Source: Sphingomonas_B tabacisoli (GTDB lineage Bacteria; Pseudomonadota; Alphaproteobacteria; Sphingomonadales; Sphingomonadaceae). From it: DNA of 64,000 nt. This document shows positions 17,275 through 25,758 of the stretch, one piece after another. Made by a program: the position numbers and the translations under genes. The stretch is from contig NZ_JBHUDY010000002.1 of NCBI RefSeq assembly GCF_042678385.1, positions 62,001 to 126,000 on the forward strand, written 5' to 3'. Position 1 is the first letter of the stretch. Each line of letters opens with the position of its first letter. The notes under the pieces were generated by a model, which ran no database searches, was not told where the DNA came from, and saw only the letters and a program-made list of their open reading frames with translations.

Positions 17275-17344
17275 TCTCGCGCGAAGACGCGAAGACGCCA
17301 AGGGTGCGGCGCTCTTCTTCGCGGCTTTGCGGCTTTGCGCGAGA
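17275..17344. repeat. Imperfect palindromic repeat between tsaD and hemC
   Basis: Arms 17275-17302 and 17317-17344 match as inverted repeats at 23 of 28 positions, built on TCTCGCGC-AAG-CGC-AAG motifs. It lies in the 170-bp divergent gap and causes misleading upstream extensions of both neighbouring frames. Confidence 0.7.
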
Positions 17345-17396
17345 AATTTTTGTCTTCCGCTTCGCGGAGGCCTGCAGCGACGCTACGAGGCGCGAC

Positions 17397-18308
17397 ATGA
17401 GAAGCATTTACCGGCTCGGCACGCGCGGATCGCCGCTGGCGCTGACCCAGGCGCATATGGTGAAGCGGGCCCTGGAAGCGGCGCATGGCTGGCCCGAGAC
17501 GATGGTCGAGATCGTGACGGTCAAGACCAGCGGCGACCGCATCCAGGACCGGGCGCTCGCCGAAGTGGGCGGCAAGGCGCTGTGGACCAAGGAGCTCGAT
17601 CTGGCGCTCGAGGAGAGGCGGATCGACTTCGCCGTCCATTCGATGAAGGACGTCGAGACGATCCGGCCTGAGCATATCGTCATCGCCGCGATGCTGCCGC
17701 GCGCCGATGTCCGCGACCGGCTGATCGGAGCGGAGTCGATCGCGGCGATACGGGAGGGCGGCAAGGTCGGTACCAGCTCGCCCCGGCGGAGCGCGCAGAT
17801 GCTGCGGCTGCGGCCGGATCTGGAGATCGTGCTGTTCCGCGGCAATGTCGACACGCGGCTGTCGCGCCTGCACCTTGGCGAAGCGGACGCGACCTTGCTA
17901 GCGGCCGCGGGGCTGGACCGGCTGGGGCGGCACGAGATCGGCGCGCCGGTGCCGGTCGAGACAATGCTGCCGGCGCCGGCACAGGGGGCGGTCGGCATCG
18001 AGGCGCGCGCGGATGATGCCGAGATGCTGGGCCTGCTCGCGGCGATCGACGATGCGGACACCAGCCTTTGCGTGCGGGCGGAGCGGGCCTTGCTTGCCCG
18101 GCTGGGCGCAACGTGCCGCTCGCCGGTTGCGGCGCTCGCGGTGCGGGCGGAGGGCGGCTTGCATCTGCGCGCGCAGATTCTTTCGCCGGATGGGCGGGAG
18201 AGCGAGGAAGGGGAGGCCGTGATCGCTGCGCCGGAAGACGCTGCTGCCCTGGCTGTGCAGTTGCTGGAACGCGCATCGCCCGCGCTTCGCGCCGAATTCG
18301 AGGGATGA
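17397..18308 (+). CDS. hemC: Hydroxymethylbilane synthase (porphobilinogen deaminase)
   Basis: Polymerises four porphobilinogens into hydroxymethylbilane in the cytoplasm for heme and other tetrapyrroles. The start MRSIYRLGTRGSPLALTQ is chosen with GAGG 6 nt upstream, although the frame stays open for 42 more codons. The motifs GDRIQDRALAEVGGKALWTKE and HSMKD (catalytic Asp region) are intact, and the cofactor-carrying cysteine is in GATCRSPVAAL. At 303 aa it has the usual length. Its stop overlaps hemD (ATGA). Confidence 0.96.
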   Translation: MRSIYRLGTRGSPLALTQAHMVKRALEAAHGWPETMVEIVTVKTSGDRIQDRALAEVGGKALWTKELDLALEERRIDFAVHSMKDVETIRPEHIVIAAMLPRADVRDRLIGAESIAAIREGGKVGTSSPRRSAQMLRLRPDLEIVLFRGNVDTRLSRLHLGEADATLLAAAGLDRLGRHEIGAPVPVETMLPAPAQGAVGIEARADDAEMLGLLAAIDDADTSLCVRAERALLARLGATCRSPVAALAVRAEGGLHLRAQILSPDGRESEEGEAVIAAPEDAAALAVQLLERASPALRAEFEG

Positions 18309-18958
18309 GGCCGGTGCTGGTGCTGCGCCCTCAGCCGGGCGCGGATGCGACCGCCGCCCGGGCGAAGGCACTGGGGCTGGGGTCGATCGTCGCGCCGCTG
18401 TTCCGGATCATGCCGCGCGGGTGGGAGATGCCGGCCGAGCCGTTCGATGCGCTGCTGCTCACCAGCGCGAATGCGGCGCGGATGCTGGATGACCGACTCG
18501 ACCGTGCGCTGCCGGTGTATGCAGTCGGCGAGGCGACGGCGGACGCGGCACGCACGGCGGGTTTTTCCCGAATCGCTGTCGGACAAAAGGATGTTGCGGC
18601 GGTCGTCGCGCAGGCTCGTGCCGAGGGCGTGCGATCGTTGCTCCATTTGGCCGGGGAGGATCGGACCCCGTTCAATCCGGCCGGGCTGAGCATCGAGACG
18701 CGCATGGTTTACGCCGCCGAGCCTTGCGACCCGCAGTCAGCCTTTGCCGAGGCATTGGAGCGCGGCGCGGTCGCTTTGCTCCACTCGGCGAGGGCGGCGC
18801 GGCGGTTTCGGGAGCTGGCCGGAGCGGCGCACCGGATCGCGGCGATCAGTCCGGCCGTTCTGGAGGCCGCGGGCGAGGGTTGGGCGGCGTCCGCAGTCGC
18901 CGATCGACCGGCCGACGACGCGCTGCTGGCGGCGGCGGCGCGACTGTGCCAAGACTAG
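18305..18958 (+). CDS. hemD: Uroporphyrinogen-III synthase
   Basis: Cyclises hydroxymethylbilane with inversion of ring D. The family is poorly conserved. The 217-aa protein shows the typical N-terminal VLVLRPQPGADATAARAKALG, the FDALLLTSANAARML segment and YAVGEATADAARTAGF. The position directly after hemC with a 4-bp ATGA overlap makes the call firm. It is shorter than many HemD proteins (240-250 aa) but complete. Confidence 0.92.
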   Translation: MRPVLVLRPQPGADATAARAKALGLGSIVAPLFRIMPRGWEMPAEPFDALLLTSANAARMLDDRLDRALPVYAVGEATADAARTAGFSRIAVGQKDVAAVVAQARAEGVRSLLHLAGEDRTPFNPAGLSIETRMVYAAEPCDPQSAFAEALERGAVALLHSARAARRFRELAGAAHRIAAISPAVLEAAGEGWAASAVADRPADDALLAAAARLCQD

Positions 18959-18962
18959 GCCG

Positions 18963-19838
18963 ATGAGCACCGACTATTCGACGCTCGAGACGCGTCCGGC
19001 GCGCAGCCGTGCGCCCGTGCTGATCGGCATCGCCGCCTTCCTCGCCGGCCTGCTGATCGCGGCCTGGCTGTTCTCGCGCTGGGACGCCGGCCGCGACTGG
19101 CTGCTCGGCAAGCCCGCCGCGCCGGTCGCCGCGCAGAGCCCGGCGCCGCTGGTCGCGCCGCCGTCCGCGACGCTGCCGCCGAGCGAGACGATCGCAACCG
19201 TCGATCCCAGCGCCGCCGCGGCGCTGGGCCAGCGCGTCGGCGAGATCGAGGCGCGGATCGACCGCGTCGCCGAGCGCGCCAACGCGGCCGGCGACAATGC
19301 GGCACGCGCCGAAGGGCTGCTGATCGCCTTTGCCGCACGCCGCGCGGTCGATCGCGGGCTGGGCCTCGGCTATATCGAGGCGCAGCTCCGCGAGCGATTC
19401 GGCGCGACCCAGCCGCAGGCGGTCGCGACGGTGATCGCCGCTGCGCGCGACCCGATCACGCTGGAAGAGCTGCAGCTCGGCCTCGACGATCTGTCGCCGT
19501 CGCTCACCACCGGCACCGGCGACGAAGGCTGGTGGCCGTCGCTGACCAGCGAGCTCTCCACGCTCGTCGTGGTGCGCAAGATCGGCCAGCCTTCGCCCGT
19601 CGCGAGCGACCGGTTGCGCAACGCCAAGCGGCTGCTGGAAGGCGGCCAGGTCGAGAAGGCGCTGGTCGAGGTTGCGCGGCTGCCGGGCCGGGCCAAGGCG
19701 CAGAATTGGATGGCGGCGGCGCGGCGCTACATCATCGCCAGGCGCGCGCTGGATGTGATCGAGACGGCGGCGATCCTGACGCCGAAGGCGCCTGCCAATC
19801 CGCCGCCCTTGCTGCCGGACCCGGCGCCGACCATGTAG
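18963..19838 (+). CDS. Mitofilin/Mic60-like membrane protein next to hemD
   Basis: A 291-aa protein with one membrane helix near the N-terminus (about residues 19-38), a Pro/Ala-rich linker, a short coiled-coil region (LGQRVGEIEARIDRVAERANAA) and an alpha-helical C-terminal domain. Alphaproteobacteria often carry a mitofilin-domain gene right after hemD, and this protein has that layout. The assignment rests on position and architecture, because sequence identity in this family is low. It starts 4 bp after hemD. A role in inner-membrane shape or heme pathway organisation would be inference. Confidence 0.6.
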   Translation: MSTDYSTLETRPARSRAPVLIGIAAFLAGLLIAAWLFSRWDAGRDWLLGKPAAPVAAQSPAPLVAPPSATLPPSETIATVDPSAAAALGQRVGEIEARIDRVAERANAAGDNAARAEGLLIAFAARRAVDRGLGLGYIEAQLRERFGATQPQAVATVIAAARDPITLEELQLGLDDLSPSLTTGTGDEGWWPSLTSELSTLVVVRKIGQPSPVASDRLRNAKRLLEGGQVEKALVEVARLPGRAKAQNWMAAARRYIIARRALDVIETAAILTPKAPANPPPLLPDPAPTM

Positions 19839-19846
19839 CCGGGCCA

Positions 19847-20476
19847 ATGGCCTACACGATCAAGGAAATCTTCTACACGCTCCAGGGCGAGGGGCGGAAT
19901 GCCGGCCGCGCGGCCGTGTTCTGCCGCTTCGCCGGCTGCAATCTCTGGTCCGGGCGGGAGCAGGACCGGGCCGAGGCCGTCTGCAATTTCTGCGACACCG
20001 ATTTCGTCGGCACCGGCCCCGACGGCGGCAAATTTTCCGACGCCGAGGCACTGGCGGCGGCAATCGAGACGGCGTGGCGCGGTGGGAACAGGGCGAAGAT
20101 GGTCGTGCTGACCGGCGGCGAGCCGCTGCTACAGGTGGACGAGGCTTTGGTCGAGGCGCTGCACGCGCGCGGGTTCGAGATCGCGGTCGAGACCAACGGC
20201 ACCGTGCCGCCGCCCGCCGGGCTCGACTGGCTTTGCGTCAGTCCCAAGGCCGATGCGCCGCTGGCGATTATGCGCGGCGACGAACTGAAATTGGTCTATC
20301 CGCAGGCCGAGGCGATGCCGGAGCGGTTCGAGAGCCTCGCCTTCGATCACTTCCTGCTGCAGCCGATGGACGGCCCCGCGCTCGCCGAGAACACGCAGGC
20401 CGCAATCGCCTATTGCTTGACGCACCCCAAATGGCGGCTGTCCGTGCAGACGCACAAGGTGGTGGGGATTCGCTAA
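19847..20476 (+). CDS. queE: 7-carboxy-7-deazaguanine synthase
   Basis: Radical SAM enzyme that makes 7-carboxy-7-deazaguanine for queuosine. The 209-aa protein begins MAYTIKEIFYTLQGEG and carries the special QueE cluster motif CX14CX2C (GCNLW through CNFCDTDF) in place of the usual CX3CX2C. The SAM-binding strand TGGEPLLQ and VETNGT follow. It starts 8 bp after the mitofilin-like gene. Its last bases overlap the stop of the enoyl-CoA hydratase gene on the other strand by 4 bp. No other que genes are in the window. Confidence 0.94.
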   Translation: MAYTIKEIFYTLQGEGRNAGRAAVFCRFAGCNLWSGREQDRAEAVCNFCDTDFVGTGPDGGKFSDAEALAAAIETAWRGGNRAKMVVLTGGEPLLQVDEALVEALHARGFEIAVETNGTVPPPAGLDWLCVSPKADAPLAIMRGDELKLVYPQAEAMPERFESLAFDHFLLQPMDGPALAENTQAAIAYCLTHPKWRLSVQTHKVVGIR

Positions 20477-21258
20477 TCCCTGAACAAGGGCGCGCGCTTT
20501 TCCATGTTGGCGCGGACGGCTTCGACCTGGTTGGGCGTGCGGATGACGGCGGCTTGCTCCACGCTTTCGGCCATCAGCAGGGCTTCGGCGTCATGGGCGT
20601 AGGCGTTGTAGAGGCGCTTGGCGCCGCGCACCGCGTCAGGGTTCTTGCCGGCGATCTCGCGAGCCAGCACCAGCGCCTCGGCATGCGGGTCTTCGGATAG
20701 GCCCGTGGCGAAGCCGAGGCGGAGCGCTTCCTCGCCGCTGAATTCGCGATTGGTGTAGGTCAGCTCGCGCAGCACGTCGTCGCGGACCAGCGTACGCCAC
20801 AGCGCGACGCCGGCCATGTCGGGCACCAGGCCCCATTTCATTTCCATGATCGACAGCCGGGTCGCGGGATGGACGATGCGGATGTCGGCGCCTGACATGA
20901 TCTGGAAGCCGCCGCCGAACGCGATACCGTGCACTGCGGCGATCACCGGCACCGGCAGCTCGCGCCAGCCCCAGGCGACATGCTGGAAGATGTTGGCGAG
21001 CCCATGAGTGCGATCGCGCAGATTCTTGCCGGCGCTTGCCCCGCCCGACGTCATGGACGCCATGTCGAGGCCGGCGCAGAAGGCGCGCCCTTCGCCCGAC
21101 AGCACCACCGCGCGGAGACCGGCGGCTTCACGCAGTTCGGCAAGCGCGCGTTCGATCCCCTCGAACATCGCCGGGTCGAGCGCGTTCATTTTCTCGGGCC
21201 GGTTCAGGCGGACGTCGGCTACGCCGGCCTCAAAATTGATCCGAACTCGGTCTTCCAT
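20473..21258 (-). CDS. Enoyl-CoA hydratase/isomerase (crotonase) family protein
   Basis: Hydrates or isomerises acyl-CoA intermediates. The crotonase oxyanion-hole segments are GEGRAFCAGLDM and HGIAFGGGFQI, followed by a GLVPDMAG segment. The true start is MEDRVRINFEAGV at 21258 (261 aa); the open frame upstream is read-through into a palindromic repeat. The next gene downstream on this strand is gpsA, about 4.4 kb away across plus-strand genes, so this gene ends its unit. The acyl-CoA synthetase further upstream on the same strand may share its transcript. Confidence 0.88.
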   Translation of the reverse strand: MEDRVRINFEAGVADVRLNRPEKMNALDPAMFEGIERALAELREAAGLRAVVLSGEGRAFCAGLDMASMTSGGASAGKNLRDRTHGLANIFQHVAWGWRELPVPVIAAVHGIAFGGGFQIMSGADIRIVHPATRLSIMEMKWGLVPDMAGVALWRTLVRDDVLRELTYTNREFSGEEALRLGFATGLSEDPHAEALVLAREIAGKNPDAVRGAKRLYNAYAHDAEALLMAESVEQAAVIRTPNQVEAVRANMEKRAPLFRD

Positions 21259-21275
21259 GCTCCTAAACTCCGTTC

Positions 21276-21353
21276 GGCCTGAGCTTGTCGAAGGCCTCCC
21301 TTCTTCTTCCAACTCCGGCAAAAAGAAAGGGAGGGCTTCGACAAGCTCAGCCC
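21276..21353. repeat. GAGCTTGTCGAAG-type palindromic repeat
   Basis: Arms 21276-21300 and 21329-21353 pair at 23 of 25 positions. The same element with the same two mismatches occurs at 59473-59550. Read in frame it encodes the peptide EGRPSTSSG, which creates false N-terminal extensions on the adjacent gene. Confidence 0.85.
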
Positions 21354-21379
21354 AAACCGATCCGGGGAAACGCGAGGCG

Positions 21380-22912
21380 TTAAACGATCCGGCTTTCCTT
21401 GCCCCAGTATCGGTCTCGAATCAGCCGCTTGTAGAGCTTGCCGGTCGGGTGGCGCGGGAGTTCATCGACGAAATCGAAGCGGCGGGGCGTTTTCACGCCC
21501 GACAGGCTCTGGCGGCACCAGCTCATCAGTTCGTCGGCCAGCTCCGAGGTTGCGGCGACGCCCGCCATCGGCTGCACCACGGCCACGACCTGCTCGCCCA
21601 TTTCGTCGTGCGGCGCGCCGACCACGGCCACATCCGCCACCGCCGGGTGGGTGACGAGATGGTTCTCGATCTCCTGCGGATAGATGTTCACCCCGCCCGA
21701 GATGATCATGAAGCTCTTGCGGTCGGTCAGGTAGAGATAGCCGTCCTCGTCGACCCAGCCGACATCGCCCAGAGTCGACCAGCCGTGCGCGTTGCGGCTG
21801 CCGGCCGTCTTTTCCGGGTCCCGATGATATTCGAATGGGCGGCCGCCCGCGAAGAAGACAAGGCCTTCGCGCCGGGGCGGCAACGGATTGCCCTCTTCAT
21901 CGCAGATGTGAAGCTGTGCTTCGCCGATCGCCGCGCCGACCGAGCCGGGGCGGGCAAGCCAGTCGGCCGCTTTGATCGCGGTGAAGCCATTGCCTTCGGA
22001 GCCGGCATAATATTCGTCGATCACCGGCCCCCACCAGTCGATCATCGCGCGCTTGACTGGCACTGGGCACGGCGCGGCGGCGTGGATCGCGGTCTTCATC
22101 GACGACACGTCGTATCTCCCGCGAACCTGTTCGGGCAGCTTCAGCATCCGCACGAAATGGGTGGGAACGAACTGGCCGGCGTTGCAACGATAGCGCTCGA
22201 TATGGGCGAGCGCAGCCTCGGGCTCGAAATGGTGCATCAGCACGACGGTGCCGCCCAGCATATGCACGGCCATGGTCCAGCCGAGCGGGGCGGCGTGATA
22301 GAGCGGCGCGGTCGAGAGATAGATGCTGTCAGGGCCAAGCCCGAAGAACATGTTGGCGATCATCGCAAGCGGCGTCGGCGCGTCGATGGCAGGGTCGGGC
22401 GGCGGCGGTCGGACGATGCCCTTGGGGCGGCCGGTAGTGCCGCTGGAATAGAGCATGGCGGCGCCGGCGCTTTCGTCCGGGATCGGGGTTGCCGGCTGGC
22501 AGTCGAGCGCCGCTTCGATCGGCGCGAATCCGGAGATCGGACCGCCATGGCTGTAGCGGCGCACATCGGCGGTGACGCCGCCCGCCGCTTGGGCCAGGCA
22601 GGCGCTCGCGACCAGCAGCTTCGCACCGCTGTCGGCGAGGATATAGTCCACTTCGGGCGCGGTCAGCTTGGACGAGATGGCGACGAACAGCAGGCCGCTG
22701 CGCTGGGCGCCCCAGCCAAAGGCGAAATAGTCGGGCGTGTTTTCGAGAAACAGCGCGACGCGGTCGCCGGGCTGCAGCCCCTCGGCGCGGAAGAGCTGGG
22801 CGGCTTGGTTGGAGCGGGCGTTCAGCGCGGCGTAGCTGATCGCCTCGCCCGTTTCGGCGACGACGATCGCGGGCCTGTCGGGCGTCGCCTCGGCGTGACG
22901 CGCTGGGTGCAT
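21380..22912 (-). CDS. Acyl-CoA synthetase (AMP-dependent ligase)
   Basis: Activates a carboxylic acid to its CoA thioester through an acyl-adenylate. The 510-aa protein has the AMP-binding P-loop MLYSSGTTGRPKGI (about residues 155-168), the adenylate motif YYAGSEGNG, the hinge SFMIISGGVNIYPQEIE and a C-terminal catalytic lysine in HPTGKLYKRL. It starts with an ATG at 22912. The enoyl-CoA hydratase gene lies downstream on the same strand, so the pair could feed a beta-oxidation-type route. Substrate class cannot be told from sequence. Confidence 0.88.
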   Translation of the reverse strand: MHPARHAEATPDRPAIVVAETGEAISYAALNARSNQAAQLFRAEGLQPGDRVALFLENTPDYFAFGWGAQRSGLLFVAISSKLTAPEVDYILADSGAKLLVASACLAQAAGGVTADVRRYSHGGPISGFAPIEAALDCQPATPIPDESAGAAMLYSSGTTGRPKGIVRPPPPDPAIDAPTPLAMIANMFFGLGPDSIYLSTAPLYHAAPLGWTMAVHMLGGTVVLMHHFEPEAALAHIERYRCNAGQFVPTHFVRMLKLPEQVRGRYDVSSMKTAIHAAAPCPVPVKRAMIDWWGPVIDEYYAGSEGNGFTAIKAADWLARPGSVGAAIGEAQLHICDEEGNPLPPRREGLVFFAGGRPFEYHRDPEKTAGSRNAHGWSTLGDVGWVDEDGYLYLTDRKSFMIISGGVNIYPQEIENHLVTHPAVADVAVVGAPHDEMGEQVVAVVQPMAGVAATSELADELMSWCRQSLSGVKTPRRFDFVDELPRHPTGKLYKRLIRDRYWGKESRIV

Positions 22913-22923
22913 ATCTCTCTCCT

Positions 22924-23007
22924 CGTCATCCCGGCCTTGAGCGGGGTTCCCGCTTGTTTTCGGTAAGAGAGAAGGAAGGGAGACCCCGGGTCAAGCCCGG
23001 GGTGACG
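22924..23007. repeat. CGTCATCCCGG-type palindromic repeat
   Basis: Imperfect inverted repeat (22924-22951 with 22978-23007) built on CGTCATCCCGG and CCCGGGGTGACG. It fills the divergent gap between the acyl-CoA synthetase and the thioesterase pair. Confidence 0.7.
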
Positions 23008-23025
23008 AAGGCAAGGTGTGCGGTT

Positions 23026-23469
23026 ATGCGCACTTCGATGAACGTCGACGTCTCCTTCGATCCGAAACGCTTTGTCGAGACGCTGGCGTCGCGGGCGCAT
23101 GGCGGACTGCTTGGGCTGCGTTACGTCGCGCATGGCGAGGATTGGTCCGAGCTTGCGATCGATTATGCCGAGCGGCTGATCGGCGAGGAAGCGGGCGGCG
23201 TGCTCGCTTCCGGTCCGATCCTGGCCCTCATGGACATGGCGGCCAGCATGTCGATCTGGATCAAGCAGAAGCGTTTTCGTGGGCAGGCGACGCTCGATCT
23301 GCGCCTCGATTATCTCCGCCCAGCGACGCCGGGAAAGCCTGTGATCGGGCGCGGCGAATGCTATCGGCTGACGCGGTCGGTCGCTTTCATCCGCGGCCAG
23401 GCCCATGACGGCGACCCGGCCGATCCGATCGCCCATGCCGCCGGCACCTACATGTTCACGGACCTCTGA
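23026..23469 (+). CDS. PaaI-type acyl-CoA thioesterase (hotdog fold), first of a pair
   Basis: A 147-aa hotdog-fold protein. The typical strand-turn-helix appears as GVLASGPILALMDMAASMS, where the aspartate sits in the catalytic position of the PaaI/4HBT group, followed by ATLDLRLDYLRPATPGKPV. The start at 23026 has AAGGTG 7 nt upstream; another in-frame ATG is 12 nt later. The stop shares one base with the next start (TGATG), so both thioesterases are made together and may form a hetero-oligomer. Confidence 0.82.
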   Translation: MRTSMNVDVSFDPKRFVETLASRAHGGLLGLRYVAHGEDWSELAIDYAERLIGEEAGGVLASGPILALMDMAASMSIWIKQKRFRGQATLDLRLDYLRPATPGKPVIGRGECYRLTRSVAFIRGQAHDGDPADPIAHAAGTYMFTDL

Positions 23470-23852
23470 TGCGGCTGCCGCCCTATGCCGACCTGCTGGG
23501 ACTGACGATCGCCGGCGATGAAGACGGCGCGCCGCTGCTGCTCATGCCGTGGAGCATTGGTGTGATGGGACGCCCCGGCTTTCTGCACGGCGGCGCGATC
23601 GGCGGACTGCTGGAGATGGCGGCGTTTTCGGCGCTCTACGCGCGATACGGGGATGCCGAGCGGCCGCGCATCAAGCCGATCACCGTCACGGTCGACTATA
23701 TGCGCGGCGGCCGGGAAGCAGAGACGTTCGCGATTGGCACGGTCGCCCGGCTCGGCACGCGCGTCGCGAACCTGGAGGCGGTCGCGTGGCAGGACGACCG
23801 CGCCAAGCCGATCGCCGTCGCGCGGATGAACGTACTGCTGGTGCGGAACTGA
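23469..23852 (+). CDS. PaaI-type acyl-CoA thioesterase (hotdog fold), second of a pair
   Basis: A 127-aa hotdog protein coupled to the preceding one by a TGATG overlap. It carries GRPGFLHGGAIGGLLEMAAF, the HGG signature of PaaI thioesterases with a Glu in place of the usual Asp in the helix, and IKPITVTVDYMRGG. The two proteins are related in fold but differ at the active site: the first lacks HGG and this one has it. They may be unequal partners of one enzyme. A palindromic repeat follows. Confidence 0.82.
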   Translation: MRLPPYADLLGLTIAGDEDGAPLLLMPWSIGVMGRPGFLHGGAIGGLLEMAAFSALYARYGDAERPRIKPITVTVDYMRGGREAETFAIGTVARLGTRVANLEAVAWQDDRAKPIAVARMNVLLVRN

Positions 23853-23854
23853 CA

Positions 23855-23985
23855 ACCCTCTCCCCTCCGGGGAGAGGGTGGGCGAGCGTTAGCGAGACCG
23901 GGAGAGGGGCAGAGTCGGCACGCAGGATGACAGCCCCTCTCCCTGGCTGCTTCGCAGCCGTCCCTCTCCCCAATGGGGGGAGGGT
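23855..23985. repeat. CCCTCTCCCC-type composite palindromic element
   Basis: A 131-bp element bounded by self-complementary blocks (ACCCTCTCCCC-TCC-GGGGAGAGGGT at 23855-23879; a second block at 23962-23985) with inner inverted GAGAGGGGC/GCCCCTCTC. Related copies lie at 34283-34406 and 54082-54212. It separates convergent genes and may also end transcripts. Confidence 0.85.
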
Positions 23986-23989
23986 TTAG

Positions 23990-24778
23990 TTATGCATCAA
24001 TGCTGACCCCAACCTTGGCGCTGACCAGACCGCCATCCACCGTCAGGGTTTCGCCGACCACGTAATCGCCGGACCGTGCCGCGAGGTAGACCGCCGCCGC
24101 GGCCATGTCCTCGGGCGCGCCGATCCGCTTGGACGGGATCGCCTTGGCCACCTCGTCGCCATGATCGCGGGCGGCGCGGTTCATCTGGCTAGGGAAAGCG
24201 CCGGGTGCGAGCGAGGTGACGACGATATCGTCCTCGATCAGCCGCGCCGCCACGCGCTTCGTGAGGTAGATCAACGCCGCTTTCGACGCCTGGTAGCTAT
24301 AGGTTTCCCACGGGTTCAGCCGCTGTCCGTCGATCGACGTGATGTTGATGACCTTGGCCGGCTTGCCCGCTGCCGCACCGGCCTTCAGCAGCCCGTGCAG
24401 AGCTTGCGTCAGGAAGAAAGGCGATTTGAGATTGAGGTCCATGACCTTGTCCCAGCCTTTTTCTGGAAATTGCTCGAACGGCTCGCCCCAGGCGGTGCCG
24501 GCGTTGTTGACGAGGATGTCGAGCCGCTGTTCGTGCTCGGCAAACTGGGCGGCCAGCGCGCGGCAGCCGGCGACGGTCGAGACATCCTGCGGGAGCGCGA
24601 TGCAGTTCGGGCCGAGCTCCTCCGCGGTCGCGAAGCAATCCTCGGCCTTGCGGGCGGAGATATAGACCTTCGCGCCTTGCTGGATGAAGCCCTCGGCAAT
24701 CCAGCGGCCGATGTTGCGCGAGCCGCCGGTGACCAGCGCGACGCGGCCGTCCAGCCGGAACAGTGAAGCGATGTCCAT
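23990..24778 (-). CDS. Short-chain dehydrogenase/reductase
   Basis: NAD(P)-dependent oxidoreductase of 262 aa. The cofactor motif is TGGSRNIG near residue 15, NNAG follows, and the catalytic residues are Ser in NITSIDGQ and Tyr-Lys in YQASK. The C-terminus has the usual GAPEDMAAAAVYLAARSGDYVVGETLTVDGG. The start at 24778 has a GGAGG site; the frame extends 35 codons upstream without support. The gene is single on the minus strand and divergent from the main acyl-CoA operon. Its substrate is unknown. Confidence 0.88.
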   Translation of the reverse strand: MDIASLFRLDGRVALVTGGSRNIGRWIAEGFIQQGAKVYISARKAEDCFATAEELGPNCIALPQDVSTVAGCRALAAQFAEHEQRLDILVNNAGTAWGEPFEQFPEKGWDKVMDLNLKSPFFLTQALHGLLKAGAAAGKPAKVINITSIDGQRLNPWETYSYQASKAALIYLTKRVAARLIEDDIVVTSLAPGAFPSQMNRAARDHGDEVAKAIPSKRIGAPEDMAAAAVYLAARSGDYVVGETLTVDGGLVSAKVGVSIDA

Positions 24779-24921
24779 AAGGCGTCCTCCCTCGATCGTT
24801 TGCCCGATTTTGGCGCGCTTTTCCGGGCGGCTGCAAGGCGCTTCGCGGAAGACGGCGCTGCCGTAGCGTCGTTGACGCGTCACCCGGCCCGCCTATGCTC
24901 GCGTGAAAACAAGGAGAGGCA

Positions 24922-25758
24922 ATGCGATTCAGCGGCAAGGTCGCCGTCGTGACCGGCGGCGCGTCCGGCATCGGCCGAGCGACGGCGCTCCGCCTGGCGG
25001 AGGAAGGGGCGACGGTCCTCGTCGGCGACCTGGATATGGCAGGCGGCGAAGAGCTGGCCGGCACGTCGAACGGCCGCATCCGCTTCGTGCGCACCGATGT
25101 CACCAGCGAGGCAGATATTCTCGCGCTGTTGAACGCGGCGGCCGAGCTTGGCGGGCCCGACATCCTGTTCAACAACGCCGGCGCAGGCGGGCTGCGCGCC
25201 AAGATAGACGAGATCGACGCGGCTGGCTGGGACCGGACGATGGACCTGCTCCTGCGCTCGGTCGCGCTCGGCATCCGCCACGCCGCGCCGCTGATGGCGA
25301 AGAAGGGCGGCGGCGCGATCGTCAACACCGCCTCCGTCGCGGCCTTGGCTGCGGGCGCCGCGCCGACCGCCTATTCGGTTGCCAAGGCCGGCGTGCTGCA
25401 CTTGACCAAGCTGGCCGCTGCCGACCTCGCCAAGGACAAGATCCGGGTGAACGCCGTGCTGCCCGGCTTCATCGCGACCAACATCTTCGCCTCCTCGATC
25501 GGGCTGGAGGGCGAGGCGCGGGAGCGGGCAAACGCGTTGATCCAGGGCGTCGGTCAGCAGGCGCAGCCGATCCAGCGGCCGGGGCGACCGGAGGACATCG
25601 CCGCTGCGGTCGCGTTCTTGGCGAGCGAGGACGCCAGCTTCATCACTGGCACGCACATCCTGGTCGATGGCGGCATCTCCGTCGGCCCGCGCCATAGCTG
25701 GGATCCGAGCACGCCCGGTCTGTTCGAAGCCCTCGCCGCACTGGCGCCGACCGAATGA
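24922..25758 (+). CDS. Short-chain dehydrogenase/reductase, first gene of acyl-CoA operon
   Basis: A classical SDR, 278 aa, with AAGGAGAGG before its ATG. The cofactor motif is TGGASGIG, NNAGAGG follows, and the active site is Ser in NTASVAAL and Tyr-Lys in YSVAK. The family tail ITGTHILVDGG is followed by about 25 extra residues. Its stop overlaps the start of the transporter gene (ATGA), so it opens a run of nine plus-strand genes. It probably oxidises a hydroxyl group on the substrate of this pathway. Confidence 0.88.
   Translation: MRFSGKVAVVTGGASGIGRATALRLAEEGATVLVGDLDMAGGEELAGTSNGRIRFVRTDVTSEADILALLNAAAELGGPDILFNNAGAGGLRAKIDEIDAAGWDRTMDLLLRSVALGIRHAAPLMAKKGGGAIVNTASVAALAAGAAPTAYSVAKAGVLHLTKLAAADLAKDKIRVNAVLPGFIATNIFASSIGLEGEARERANALIQGVGQQAQPIQRPGRPEDIAAAVAFLASEDASFITGTHILVDGGISVGPRHSWDPSTPGLFEALAALAPTE

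Noticed and set aside
17227..17301. Extended N-terminus of TsaD
   Set aside because: The extra 25 codons run into a palindromic repeat; the family starts at MTLILGLESS.
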